From Buttiauxella sp035271705 (GTDB lineage Bacteria > Pseudomonadota > Gammaproteobacteria > Enterobacterales > Enterobacteriaceae): a stretch of DNA of 22,358 bases. The DNA is taken from NCBI RefSeq assembly GCF_035271705.1, contig NZ_DATERI010000048.1, forward strand, positions 1-22,358. The letters are read 5' to 3'. Every line of letters begins with the position of its first letter. Position 1 is the first letter of the stretch. This document shows positions 8,131 to 14,535 of the stretch, piece by piece. The notes below the pieces were generated by a model, which saw only the letters and a list, made by a program, of their open reading frames with translations, had not been told where the DNA came from and made no database searches. A program made the translations under genes and the position numbers.

Positions 8131-8151
8131 ATGAGATTGCATCTCTTTTTG
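8131..8151 (+). terminator. Weak terminator-like hairpin before the integrase gene
   Basis: GAGAT (8133-8137), loop TGC, ATCTC (8141-8145), then five T. The stem is only five A/T-rich pairs, so termination would be partial at best. It lies between the left aptamer copy and the integrase start. Confidence 0.3.
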
Positions 8152-8191
8152 TCCGTGCGTAATGCACTTGAGGTACAAAAAGGGCTTGTCC

Positions 8192-9499
8192 ATGAGGTTA
8201 AAATCGCTTCCGTACACTTTCAAAAGGTACGGTAACTACTACATTCAGATTCGCTTATCTAATGGGCGGTCATACAAAAAATCACTTTCTACTGACAGCT
8301 ATCGCGAAGCATCTGCTTTGATGATTAGCATCATTCCGCACATTCCTTTTGTTAAATCATTAGCTACGCCGCTTCCAGTGTTCGAATCATTCTTATCAAA
8401 TCTGATTGCCTCAGAACGAAAGGCTGGGAGAAATCCACTCATACCCCACCAGCAGATGATTGTTCCTGCTGTAATCGTAGAATCTCAACCGCCAGCCGAA
8501 GCGGAAAAAGTGCTAACCCTTTCGGATGCGTGGGCGATGTACAAAGATGAAAAAGGGCGCAACTGGACGAAATCGATCTCAATGGCAAATGAACGTTACA
8601 TGGAAGTATTGTTAACTGTCTTGGGAAAGAAAACTGATGTAACGGCGATCACTAAACAGGACATTAAACAAGTGATGGAAGTGGTTGAAAACCTCCCTAA
8701 GCGCGTTGTTCAGCCTTACCGCTCAATGACCATTCAGCAACTGATACAATGTGATGACGTGCCACCGGATGAGCTGGTTGGTGTTGAGGCCATCCATAAG
8801 CATCTCAAATTATACAAATCACTGTTCAAAACTTTCCTCACAGAAAACAAAGACATTTTATCTAAATCGCCAACCGATGGCGTAGTGGCTGCACCATCGA
8901 AAGCGAGATTTGGGGCATACAGCACAGCAGAAATGAGAAAGTTTGTAGGGTGGGCGCTCAAGCAGCCTGATAACTGGCAAAAATGGGTCACTTTGTTGTT
9001 GGCATACACTGGGGCCAGAAGGGGAGAAATAGGAAGGCTGGAGAAGTCACAGATCAAATTCGACGAAGACAGTCAGCGCTACTACTTCCTGATTGCTGAA
9101 GGAGGTCAGGGGAAAACCGAGAACGCTACCAGGCAGGTAGTGATCCACCCTAAGTTAATTGAATGGGGTTTCATGGATTACGTTAATCGCCAGTGGAAAG
9201 AGCGGATTTTTTCAGAAGTGGCAGGTACGAACATGACGAAGATCGGCAAAGTTTTAGCTGATGTTCGTGATCAGCTTGGGATTCCGTATCAGGATGACTA
9301 CGGGCAGCGCCGCTTGGTGCATAGTTTCAGGCACACAATGATTTCAACCTGTTTAGCTGGTTGGGTAGGAAACCTTTCGCACTTGCAGCAGGTGGTTGGC
9401 CATGAGAAAAGCGGAGCAGGCATCACCCAGCGCTATCTGCATACATTCCCCTTATCCTCAGTTTCTTATGTGATTGACGGCCTGTGCTGGGAATCCTGA
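8192..9499 (+). CDS. int: Site-specific tyrosine recombinase (element integrase)
   Basis: Integrates and excises the element by strand exchange at the attachment core. With the start at 8192 the protein has 435 residues, normal for phage-type integrases. It has an N-terminal arm-binding-like region (YGNYYIQIRLSNGRSYKKSL, residues 13-32), a SAM-like core-binding domain (about 108-225) and a catalytic domain. The catalytic set is complete: R276 in TGARRGE, K308 in GQGKTE, H377-S-F-R380, H404 in VVGHEKSG and the nucleophile Y415 in QRYLHTF. I prefer the ATG at 8192 because AAGGG precedes it by nine bases; the upstream ATG at 8162 has no such site. It begins 85 bp inside attL and reads inward, the usual layout for a left-end integrase. 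Confidence 0.92.
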   Translation: MRLKSLPYTFKRYGNYYIQIRLSNGRSYKKSLSTDSYREASALMISIIPHIPFVKSLATPLPVFESFLSNLIASERKAGRNPLIPHQQMIVPAVIVESQPPAEAEKVLTLSDAWAMYKDEKGRNWTKSISMANERYMEVLLTVLGKKTDVTAITKQDIKQVMEVVENLPKRVVQPYRSMTIQQLIQCDDVPPDELVGVEAIHKHLKLYKSLFKTFLTENKDILSKSPTDGVVAAPSKARFGAYSTAEMRKFVGWALKQPDNWQKWVTLLLAYTGARRGEIGRLEKSQIKFDEDSQRYYFLIAEGGQGKTENATRQVVIHPKLIEWGFMDYVNRQWKERIFSEVAGTNMTKIGKVLADVRDQLGIPYQDDYGQRRLVHSFRHTMISTCLAGWVGNLSHLQQVVGHEKSGAGITQRYLHTFPLSSVSYVIDGLCWES

Positions 9500-9563
9500 C
9501 GGGGCCTTATGGCTTCTATTGTCTTAAATCAGAGAGTTGCATGAACGATGCTTGATAGATAAC

Positions 9564-9579
9564 CTAAGATAAATCTTAG
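9564..9579. promoter_or_regulatory. Palindromic operator-like site before the HNH gene
   Basis: CTAAGAT (9564-9570) and ATCTTAG (9573-9579) are perfect arms around AA, ending about 10 bp before the ribosome-binding sequence of the next gene. It could bind a dimeric regulator or form a leader hairpin. Confidence 0.45.
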
Positions 9580-9597
9580 TTGCAGGTGAGGCCAAAG

Positions 9598-10326
9598 ATG
9601 GCAACAAAACCAAATCGTGCTTTGAAGTATGGAAACCAGCCGATAAGGATTACTACTGTTCAAGTAGTAGAGAAGTTGGGAGGGGCTGCAACAATAAAGC
9701 AAGTCGATGCTTATCTGAGGGAATTGTATCCTCACTATCGGGACAACACGCGCTCTAACTTGGTTATTAACACCGTCAATTGCAATAGAAGCCATTGGCC
9801 TTGTAATGAAGTAGCCAGAAGAACAGATGATACGACTCACCGCTACCATGAGTATGATCGCTTATTCAAGCGAGGGAACATTTTCGAGATTTATCAGCCC
9901 TCTGTGCATGGTGTATGGGAGTTGTACCAGGATCAACAGGGTAAATGGTGTTACCGTCAAGTGAAGTCGGAGTTTGAAGAAGCAGTAGAGGCTGCTGCTA
10001 AATTACCCTCATCTACACGGGAGCGGATTTTAGCAACGGAAAGTAAAACTCCAGCGCTAACCGAAGTAACAACACGAGTTTATAAGCGAAGCCCGTATGT
10101 GGTTGCAGAAGTTCTTTTAAGGGCTAATGGTAAGTGCCAAAGCTGTAAGCGTGATGCACCTTTCCTGAAAGAAGATGGTACTCCATTTCTTGAAGTTCAC
10201 CACATTGAGTGGCTTTCTAAAGGCGGGGAGGATTCCGTGGAAAATGCTATAGCATTGTGTCCAAATTGCCATAGGCAAGCTCATTATGGTGCTTTGGAAT
10301 TAGTGGCGGTTAACAAGCAAGGTTGA
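9598..10326 (+). CDS. HNH endonuclease (McrA-like C-terminal domain)
   Basis: A predicted nuclease of 242 residues. The C-terminal third is an HNH domain with two zinc-binding CxxC pairs: C180-Q-S-C183 in NGKCQSC and C221-P-N-C224 in LCPNCHRQAH. The catalytic histidine lies in the LEVHHIEWLSKGG motif (H201/H202), then N216 and H225/H229. This is the arrangement of McrA and 5-methylcytosine-type HNH enzymes. The N-terminal 130 residues look like a DNA-binding winged-helix region (IKQVDAYLRELYPHY) that could set specificity; that part is inference. GAGG stands about eight bases before the chosen ATG. It sits right after the integrase, a common place for cargo or anti-phage genes. Confidence 0.82.
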   Translation: MATKPNRALKYGNQPIRITTVQVVEKLGGAATIKQVDAYLRELYPHYRDNTRSNLVINTVNCNRSHWPCNEVARRTDDTTHRYHEYDRLFKRGNIFEIYQPSVHGVWELYQDQQGKWCYRQVKSEFEEAVEAAAKLPSSTRERILATESKTPALTEVTTRVYKRSPYVVAEVLLRANGKCQSCKRDAPFLKEDGTPFLEVHHIEWLSKGGEDSVENAIALCPNCHRQAHYGALELVAVNKQG

Positions 10327-10351
10327 ACACAACTTTTCATACAGGATGTCC

Positions 10352-10978
10352 ATGAAGAAGCTCGAATGGGGTAAATACGCGCTGATCTATCTTGCAGGAT
10401 TTCTGACCAGTTTCAGTGGTGCTTTAGATAGTTTAGTGAAAATACCTTCGTCGTATAAAGAATTAAAGAAGACATACATCTACGATAGCGAATTTTTAAC
10501 AGGTCAATGGTCAACAAATGCTGAATACTTAGCGGGCAGTGGAGAACTGGGATTGGATCCTTCACAACCAAAGATGACTTTGAGTATGGAGGCATCCGAG
10601 GACGGAAGCGCGAGCGGTGAAATGATGAGTGAAAAAATCTGTGACGCTCTGCCGCTTACTTGGGACATTAGGCTTGAAGCAGATGCGCCAACATTCCGTG
10701 ATTTCTTTTTTAACCGAAAGTTTTATTTAAAGCAGTTGCATGAGGGCAAAATGCAAACTGTTGCAGCATTGGAATTAATTAACGAGGATAGAAAGCGTGG
10801 TGCAATGACGTTTAAAGTTGTTGGTGATGGTACAGGCGTACTGCCGAAGCAAATAACATTAGCTAAAAATCTCCCTCAGTTTAAGTCTGATTTCAAAGAG
10901 TTGTCCGATTATTGTGCTGAATCACCAATGAAATTCTGGAAAAATTATTATCAGAGAAAAGGCAAAAAATTCCCATGA
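10352..10978 (+). CDS. Membrane-anchored protein of unknown function
   Basis: A 208-residue product I do not recognise. Residues 9-28 (GKYALIYLAGFLTSFSGALD) form one hydrophobic segment after a short Lys-containing N-terminus, suggesting a single N-terminal anchor. The rest is soluble, with a beta-rich central part (LTGQWSTNAEYL...SGEMMSEK) and a Lys-rich C-terminal end. The ATG at 10352 has AGG six bases upstream, while the ATG at 10346 touches it, so I chose the former. It follows the HNH gene by 25 bp on the same strand and probably shares its transcript. That suggests a two-gene cargo module but does not prove it. Confidence 0.7.
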   Translation: MKKLEWGKYALIYLAGFLTSFSGALDSLVKIPSSYKELKKTYIYDSEFLTGQWSTNAEYLAGSGELGLDPSQPKMTLSMEASEDGSASGEMMSEKICDALPLTWDIRLEADAPTFRDFFFNRKFYLKQLHEGKMQTVAALELINEDRKRGAMTFKVVGDGTGVLPKQITLAKNLPQFKSDFKELSDYCAESPMKFWKNYYQRKGKKFP

Positions 10979-10979
10979 A

Positions 10980-11000
10980 AAGGGGGCATTACGCCCCTTC
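10980..11000 (+). terminator. GGGGC-type terminator hairpin
   Basis: GGGGC (10983-10987), loop ATTAC, GCCCC (10993-10997), then TTCGTATTAT. Placed directly after the stop codon at 10978. The U tract is poor on the plus strand. The same hairpin type recurs at 21581-21598 and 22125-22144. Confidence 0.5.
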
Positions 11001-11141
11001 GTATTATCCTCTCAAAGCCTGTAACCACATCATCAGCGAATGAAGCTGGCTTCCTGTCATAGCTGGCACTTATTGTCTTGTATTGCATTGATTTTGTTGT
11101 AATCTGAATGTGAATACAACAGCATAGTAAGGAGAGGCAAA

Positions 11142-11609
11142 ATGGCAGGAGATTTCAGAATTTATTATCTCATTGGGAATGAGGAACATTCTCTTAAAAA
11201 GTGGTTGGAGACTGACGCACCAACACAGCAGAACGAAGAAGTTGTTAGTGCAGTTATGGAGGTTGTTCCAGATGGCAAAGCGCCCAGCATCTTACGCCTG
11301 GTAGACTTGGATACAGATGGAAAACCAATGATTTATGACGAGTATCTCATTCAAGGCTTTGGAGGCATTATCTTCGGACTAATTTATCGTCGAGTGGGGC
11401 ATGATGGTTGGTTCTATCTTGCAGATCCCCAAATGTACGGTTTTAGAGAGGGGAGCAAAATTACGGATAATAAATTAACCGTTGTAGCGAACACTCGTTA
11501 TTTATTTTCTAATAAAGCTGATTTCCCGGTAATAGCTACCATCGATTGGGACAGGCGCAGTTTACGTTATGGAAATAAGGAGCTTTACTTAATCCCCACA
11601 TCGGCTTAG
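11142..11609 (+). CDS. Hypothetical protein
   Basis: A 155-residue soluble protein with no signal peptide and no family I recognise. It is rich in beta-type segments, with an aromatic and glycine-rich middle (IQGFGGIIFGLIYRRVGHDGWFYL). The start is well supported by AAGGAG eight bases upstream. It has its own 160-bp upstream region after the preceding hairpin, so it is likely expressed separately. Codon choice is AT-rich, unlike the chromosomal genes to the left, which fits horizontally acquired cargo. Confidence 0.7.
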   Translation: MAGDFRIYYLIGNEEHSLKKWLETDAPTQQNEEVVSAVMEVVPDGKAPSILRLVDLDTDGKPMIYDEYLIQGFGGIIFGLIYRRVGHDGWFYLADPQMYGFREGSKITDNKLTVVANTRYLFSNKADFPVIATIDWDRRSLRYGNKELYLIPTSA

Positions 11610-11616
11610 AAAATAG

Positions 11617-11808
11617 CTACGGTTTAGCATCCCCTGTGTTAAACGTTTTGGCATAGGGGCATGAGCCTTTCGTCGTGTAAGTGAAATGATACTGGCTATT
11701 CTTGTATACGCACAGTGTTTTTCCGTTCTCTGTCTGTTCCTCCTGTGGGTGAGTCATCGTAATTTGTCCGGTGTTTGCTTGGACTGGCAATAGCGCCAGT
11801 GTCAGCAC
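11617..11808 (-). CDS. Small secreted-type protein, possibly frameshifted at its start
   Basis: A 63-residue frame from a GTG codon reads MLTLALLPVQANTGQITMTH. It begins with a hydrophobic run and has two cysteines (C33 and C50) in LCVYKN and GSCPYAKTF, which suggests an exported, disulfide-bonded protein. The frame lacks the positive N-terminus a signal peptide needs. Just upstream on the minus strand is ATG AAA GGC TTG GT, which would supply an MKGLV start if one base were added. So this is either a GTG-started gene or a gene with a recent 1-bp frameshift. It lies 7 bp past the convergent gene at 11142-11609. Confidence 0.45.
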   Translation of the reverse strand: MLTLALLPVQANTGQITMTHPQEEQTENGKTLCVYKNSQYHFTYTTKGSCPYAKTFNTGDAKP

Positions 11809-11827
11809 ACCAAGCCTTTCATGTTGA

Positions 11828-12406
11828 TCACCATTCTAAAGAAAACTCCTCTGTTAAGTCGTCCTGCACGTCCTGACCATACCCGATGTAATACATGGTT
11901 GACCGTGGATCTGTCTGCCCCAGGAAATGGGCGATTGTCTCAATAGCTACCCCTGCATCGAACATCATACGCCCACGGCTTTTACGGGGTGTATGGCATC
12001 CCACGTTAGAGAATCCCGTTCTACGTCCCATCTTCCCAAACTCAGTAAAAACGGTGTTACGAGTGACTGCGTGCCCTCTGCTGCGTAATGTGGCAGCACT
12101 GAAAATGTAATCTGTAGCTACAGGCATCTTCGCTTGCTCTGCCTTGCGTTGTGCCACGACAGAGAGCATCGCGGCTGTCACCTTCGGCCTCACCACGTTT
12201 CCGGTTTTCTCCTGCTTCACCTTGAGGTGAGATTGCCCCTCTACATCTTCATACTTGAGCTTGAGCACGTCAGAGATACGCAAGCCCGATTCATACATAA
12301 ACACCCACAAGCAATAGAACAGGTTGCTTCTGGCGTTGCGCTGTAGCTCTGCTGCCACTTCCTTAACATCGTCTGCGCTCTTTAGCGCCTGGCTGATACC
12401 TTTCAT
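11828..12406 (-). CDS. Minimal (FimB-like) tyrosine recombinase
   Basis: A second tyrosine recombinase of only 192 residues, the size of FimB/FimE, consisting of the catalytic domain without a core-binding domain. Catalytic residues seen: R43 in ESGLRISD, K67 in QEKTG, H138-T-P-R141, and the tyrosine, best aligned as Y173 in RSTMYYIGY. The usual His/Trp of the LGH motif is Gln here (FLGQ, Q164), a substitution that may weaken but need not abolish activity. The start at 12406 has GGAG about eight bases upstream. Transcribed toward the small secreted-type ORF and opposite to the integrase. Roles to consider: excision helper, DNA inversion switch, or multimer resolution of a circular form. Confidence 0.85.
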   Translation of the reverse strand: MKGISQALKSADDVKEVAAELQRNARSNLFYCLWVFMYESGLRISDVLKLKYEDVEGQSHLKVKQEKTGNVVRPKVTAAMLSVVAQRKAEQAKMPVATDYIFSAATLRSRGHAVTRNTVFTEFGKMGRRTGFSNVGCHTPRKSRGRMMFDAGVAIETIAHFLGQTDPRSTMYYIGYGQDVQDDLTEEFSLEW

Positions 12407-12440
12407 CTTTATCTCTCCTCTTTTTCGTTTCGGTGAAAAC

Positions 12441-12469
12441 ATCATTGATCAGAAAATGATCATTTTCAA
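12441..12469 (-). promoter_or_regulatory. Promoter and palindromic operator of the small recombinase gene
   Basis: On the minus strand TTGAAA (complement of 12464-12469) and AATGAT (complement of 12441-12446) are 17 bases apart, about 35 bp before the start codon. The spacer holds a perfect 16-bp palindrome, GAAAATGATCATTTTC (12452-12467). A related AAAATGATCA half lies at 12504-12513. This looks like a repressor-controlled promoter. Confidence 0.5.
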
Positions 12470-12626
12470 CATGTTGCACGATACGTTTATTTATTAAGAG
12501 CACAAAATGATCAAAGTGTGTGCGCGGTTGCCTGACCTATCGAACACCGCCCGAGGCACTTCCCCAATTCTGCACAGCGTCCCGCCCGAATATCGGCAAC
12601 TAATTGAAAAATAACAATAAATGCAA

Positions 12627-12647
12627 TTTCATGAATGGTTCATGAAA
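12627..12647. promoter_or_regulatory. 21-bp perfect palindrome A
   Basis: Arms TTTCATGAA (12627-12635) and TTCATGAAA (12639-12647) around TGG. It lies in a stretch without genes. Size and symmetry suit a dimeric regulator or replication protein. Confidence 0.5.
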
Positions 12648-12754
12648 CGTTGGTTCTGTCAAGGAATTTATTTTCGATGACGGGGAGTTACCCCTGTTTG
12701 CACGATGAAGTGATGGAAAAGTGTTCTGATTGAGTGGAATCAATGAGTTACAGA

Positions 12755-12775
12755 ATACACTTTACGAAAGTGTAT
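12755..12775. promoter_or_regulatory. 21-bp perfect palindrome B
   Basis: Arms ATACACTTT (12755-12763) and AAAGTGTAT (12767-12775) around ACG. It has the same 9-3-9 geometry as the palindrome at 12627-12647 but a different sequence, 128 bp away. Confidence 0.5.
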
Positions 12776-12805
12776 CGAAGTAGGGCGTAATTGCACTGTA
12801 GATGC

Positions 12806-12823
12806 GGCGTTAATGATAACGCC
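12806..12823 (+). terminator. Hairpin, possible terminator
   Basis: GGCGTTA (12806-12812), loop ATGA, TAACGCC (12817-12823), then TCTCATTTGTT. A strong 7-bp stem with a weak U-rich tail; it could end leftover transcription before the Fur-like site. Confidence 0.35.
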
Positions 12824-12852
12824 TCTCATTTGTTGCGATGAGATCTGATTTG

Positions 12853-12869
12853 TTGAGAATTATTCTCAA
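12853..12869. promoter_or_regulatory. Fur-box-like palindrome
   Basis: TTGAGAATTATTCTCAA is a perfect palindrome around one T. Its inner 15 bases match the 7-1-7 Fur core (TGATAAT-N-ATTATCA) at all but two symmetric positions, and TGAGAAT is a common Fur half-site. It lies 18 bp before a ribosome-binding site and a start codon. Confidence 0.45.
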
Positions 12870-12886
12870 ATGAAGGAGTTTTGAGC

Positions 12887-12943
12887 ATGAAAAAAGAAAC
12901 GTCGTTTCAATTTAGAAAGCTCGTTCAACATTCTTGCATGTGA
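12887..12943 (+). CDS. 18-codon ORF downstream of the Fur-like site
   Basis: ATG at 12887 is preceded by AAGGAG at good spacing and encodes MKKETSFQFRKLVQHSCM before TGA. It is too short for a known domain. It may be a leader peptide, a small regulatory peptide or the start of a gene that has lost its remainder. Support comes only from the ribosome-binding site and the regulator-like palindrome before it. Confidence 0.3.
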   Translation: MKKETSFQFRKLVQHSCM

Positions 12944-13168
12944 CCAAAGTGGTTTATCATGACAAACAGCCCTGTGATCCGCCCGGTGTAAGGGTTTGGT
13001 AAAGTTAAGCCATTCTACAATGGAAACTTAAAGTTTAACTTAGGCTACATTAACCTTGATCTTTACCTGCTAATTACCAGCGGATTACGCGCCAGTTTGA
13101 TGGGAATTAACCCAGGGTTGTTGCATGGGGTAGTGTGGAGAGGGCAAAGCAACAGGCTAACCCTAAAT

Positions 13169-13292
13169 GGTGTCAATTTGGCACCTATTGGCAGAATGGC
13201 ACTCATGGATAGGTGTCAAAATGGCACCTATTCGGGAATAACAGGTGTCAAAATGGCACTGATTGAGCTGTGATTGGTGTCAATTTGGCACC
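13169..13292. repeat. Iteron-like repeats, GGTGTCA-N3-TGGCACC family
   Basis: Four 17-bp copies at 13169-13185, 13212-13228, 13244-13260 and 13276-13292, with a weaker fifth at 13187-13203 ending ATGGCACT. The last three start exactly 32 bp apart, about three DNA helix turns, which places them on one face of the DNA. Each copy is itself an imperfect palindrome (GGTGtCA...TGgCACC), with a central AAA or TTT-type core. Such arrays are typical of iteron origins bound by a Rep protein, or of a multi-site operator. The RepA_N-like gene lies 1.2 kb downstream. Confidence 0.65.
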
Positions 13293-13305
13293 CTATACAA
13301 AGAGA

Positions 13306-13340
13306 TTCTAAAAGCGATCTCTCAAAGAGAGCTTTTAGAA
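13306..13340. other. Long hairpin next to the iterons
   Basis: TTCTAAAAGC (13306-13315) pairs with GCTTTTAGAA (13331-13340), and inside it TCTCT pairs with AGAGA around CAA. This gives 15 bp of stem with one small bulge. Its place 14 bp after the last iteron suggests an origin or copy-control structure. Confidence 0.5.
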
Positions 13341-13954
13341 GATCTATGTTTTTGCGCTTGTCGCAAAGATTATTTGCTGGCGGCTCTTCGCCGTCACTCA
13401 AGGGGAAATGTCCTGGTACGCCGTTTAGTGGCTTCCCGGACACCCACGTTCCGCTCATAGCCACAGCAAAGCGTTACTCTGTACCTTCTTGACTCGTGCA
13501 AACTTCGTTTCTGACGAGAGTCAGGCACGAATGATTTTATGCCGTAGGCAAAGTACCTTTGCGCTGTGCGCGGAATTACCATCTGATAAGCTGACTAACT
13601 TCAACCATCCATTCATGAACTAACGTTCACCCATGCAAGGTTTCAGTAAGTCAGTGGCTAAGGCTTCACTGTTCGCTGATGGCTCCAGTTCATCCAGCCT
13701 CAATCCAATACCAACACCTTCCATCCTGATAACTGCGTTATCCCGCTGTAGTTGTGCAATTGGTTTCTGGAAGTGCCAGAGGGCGCACAGGAGAGCCGTA
13801 GAGCGCTTTAAGTAGGGTAGGGAATACCGATGTAGTGCATGTGTATGCAAACCTTGTGTAGCTCGATACAGAGCGTTTTATGTTGATTGGTTGAGGTTGA
13901 TCGCAATTGAGCGGTGTGCTATGATCTTAAATGGGATAAACTTACCTTCACCTA
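13341..13954. other. Structured gene-poor region between iterons and operon promoter
   Basis: No gene here is convincing. Short hairpins cluster around 13495-13562: CGTGC (13495-13499) with GCACG (13525-13529), CTGAC-GAGA-GTCAG (13511-13524), TGCC-GTA-GGCA (13540-13550) and GCAAAG-TAC-CTTTGC (13548-13562). A 76-codon minus-strand frame (13620-13850) from a TTG codon has some protein-like character but no ribosome-binding site or family. The region may belong to the origin or encode a small RNA. Confidence 0.4.
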
Positions 13955-13983
13955 TTGACATTTAAATCATTTCATGATAGAGT
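13955..13983 (+). promoter_or_regulatory. Strong sigma-70 promoter of the DNA-binding-protein operon
   Basis: Perfect -35 TTGACA (13955-13960), 17-bp spacer, -10 TAGAGT (13978-13983); start of transcription near 13990. The roughly 145-nt leader has hairpins AGGGTGA/TCACCCT (13992-13998 and 14008-14014) and AGGCA-TTC-TGCCT (14026-14038), so attenuation or RNA-level control is possible. Confidence 0.65.
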
Positions 13984-14133
13984 AACTAAGTAGGGTGATG
14001 AAAGCATTCACCCTGCCATCTTTTAAGGCATTCTGCCTAACCACAAAATCCAAAATACACCGCACTATCAGGCAACGTTATTAACGTTCTCCCTGGATGG
14101 TGTTTCCGTGTATCTAACGCAAGGAGAATCCAC

Positions 14134-14325
14134 ATTAAGTATTTTAATCCAGAAATTGTCTTCGAGGCTTTAAAAGCCGGAAGCCAAACACGCAAGGCAA
14201 TTAACAGCCAGCGAGCAGCAGCACAGCGTCAAGGTTATTTGGAACATGCTGAAAGATTACGTAAAGGGATAGAACTTTACGATCAGTGGAAAGCTGAACA
14301 GGCTGAAACCACCACCAACAATTAA
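14134..14325 (+). CDS. Small basic protein with an apparent ATT start codon
   Basis: An open frame of 63 codons begins ATT-AAG-TAT-TTT and encodes (M)KYFNPEIVFEALKAGSQTR..., a helical, basic protein ending QAETTTNN. The start is inferred: AAGGAG (14121-14126) stands seven bases before ATT. No in-frame ATG, GTG or TTG lies between the upstream part of the leader and codon 36. The next gene begins 19 bp later with its own AGAAGGAG, as in an operon. ATT is a known rare start (infC), controlled by initiation factor IF3, so expression would be low. I do not recognise the family; its position as first gene suggests a regulatory role. Confidence 0.55.
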   Translation: MKYFNPEIVFEALKAGSQTRKAINSQRAAAQRQGYLEHAERLRKGIELYDQWKAEQAETTTNN

Positions 14326-14344
14326 GCCAGAAGGAGAAAACTGA

Positions 14345-14521
14345 ATGAGCGAAAACCAAAAGAAGAAATCAGCCGGAACATTCGTAAAATTGCCTGATGA
14401 AGTTTTTACCACTTTATTTAAAGAGGCGCGAGCGCGAGGCGTAACAGTGCAGGAGATGTTAATTGACGCTGCAATCACACTTTCATTATCAATCAAGAGC
14501 GGAGAACGTTCTACTAAATAA
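14345..14521 (+). CDS. Ribbon-helix-helix-like DNA-binding protein
   Basis: Encodes 58 residues, MSENQKKKSAGTFVKLPDEV and on. The pattern fits the MetJ/Arc/CopG fold: a strand TFVKLP, then helix DEVFTTLFKEARARG, a short turn VT, and helix VQEMLIDAAITLSL. Such dimers bind palindromic operators and often repress their own operon or plasmid replication. GAAGGAG lies nine bases before the ATG. It sits between the ATT-started gene and the RepA_N-like gene and is a candidate binder of the iterons or of the promoter at 13955. The fold is inferred from the pattern only. Confidence 0.65.
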   Translation: MSENQKKKSAGTFVKLPDEVFTTLFKEARARGVTVQEMLIDAAITLSLSIKSGERSTK

Positions 14522-14535
14522 GGATACACCCTAAC

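Noticed and set aside
13169..13292. CRISPR-like short repeats
   Set aside because: Units are only 17 bp and palindromic, spacing is 15-26 bp, and no cas genes are near; iterons or operators fit better.
13620..13850. 76-codon minus-strand frame with some protein-like character
   Set aside because: TTG start without a ribosome-binding site, no family recognised, lies in a hairpin-rich control region; mentioned only as a possibility.
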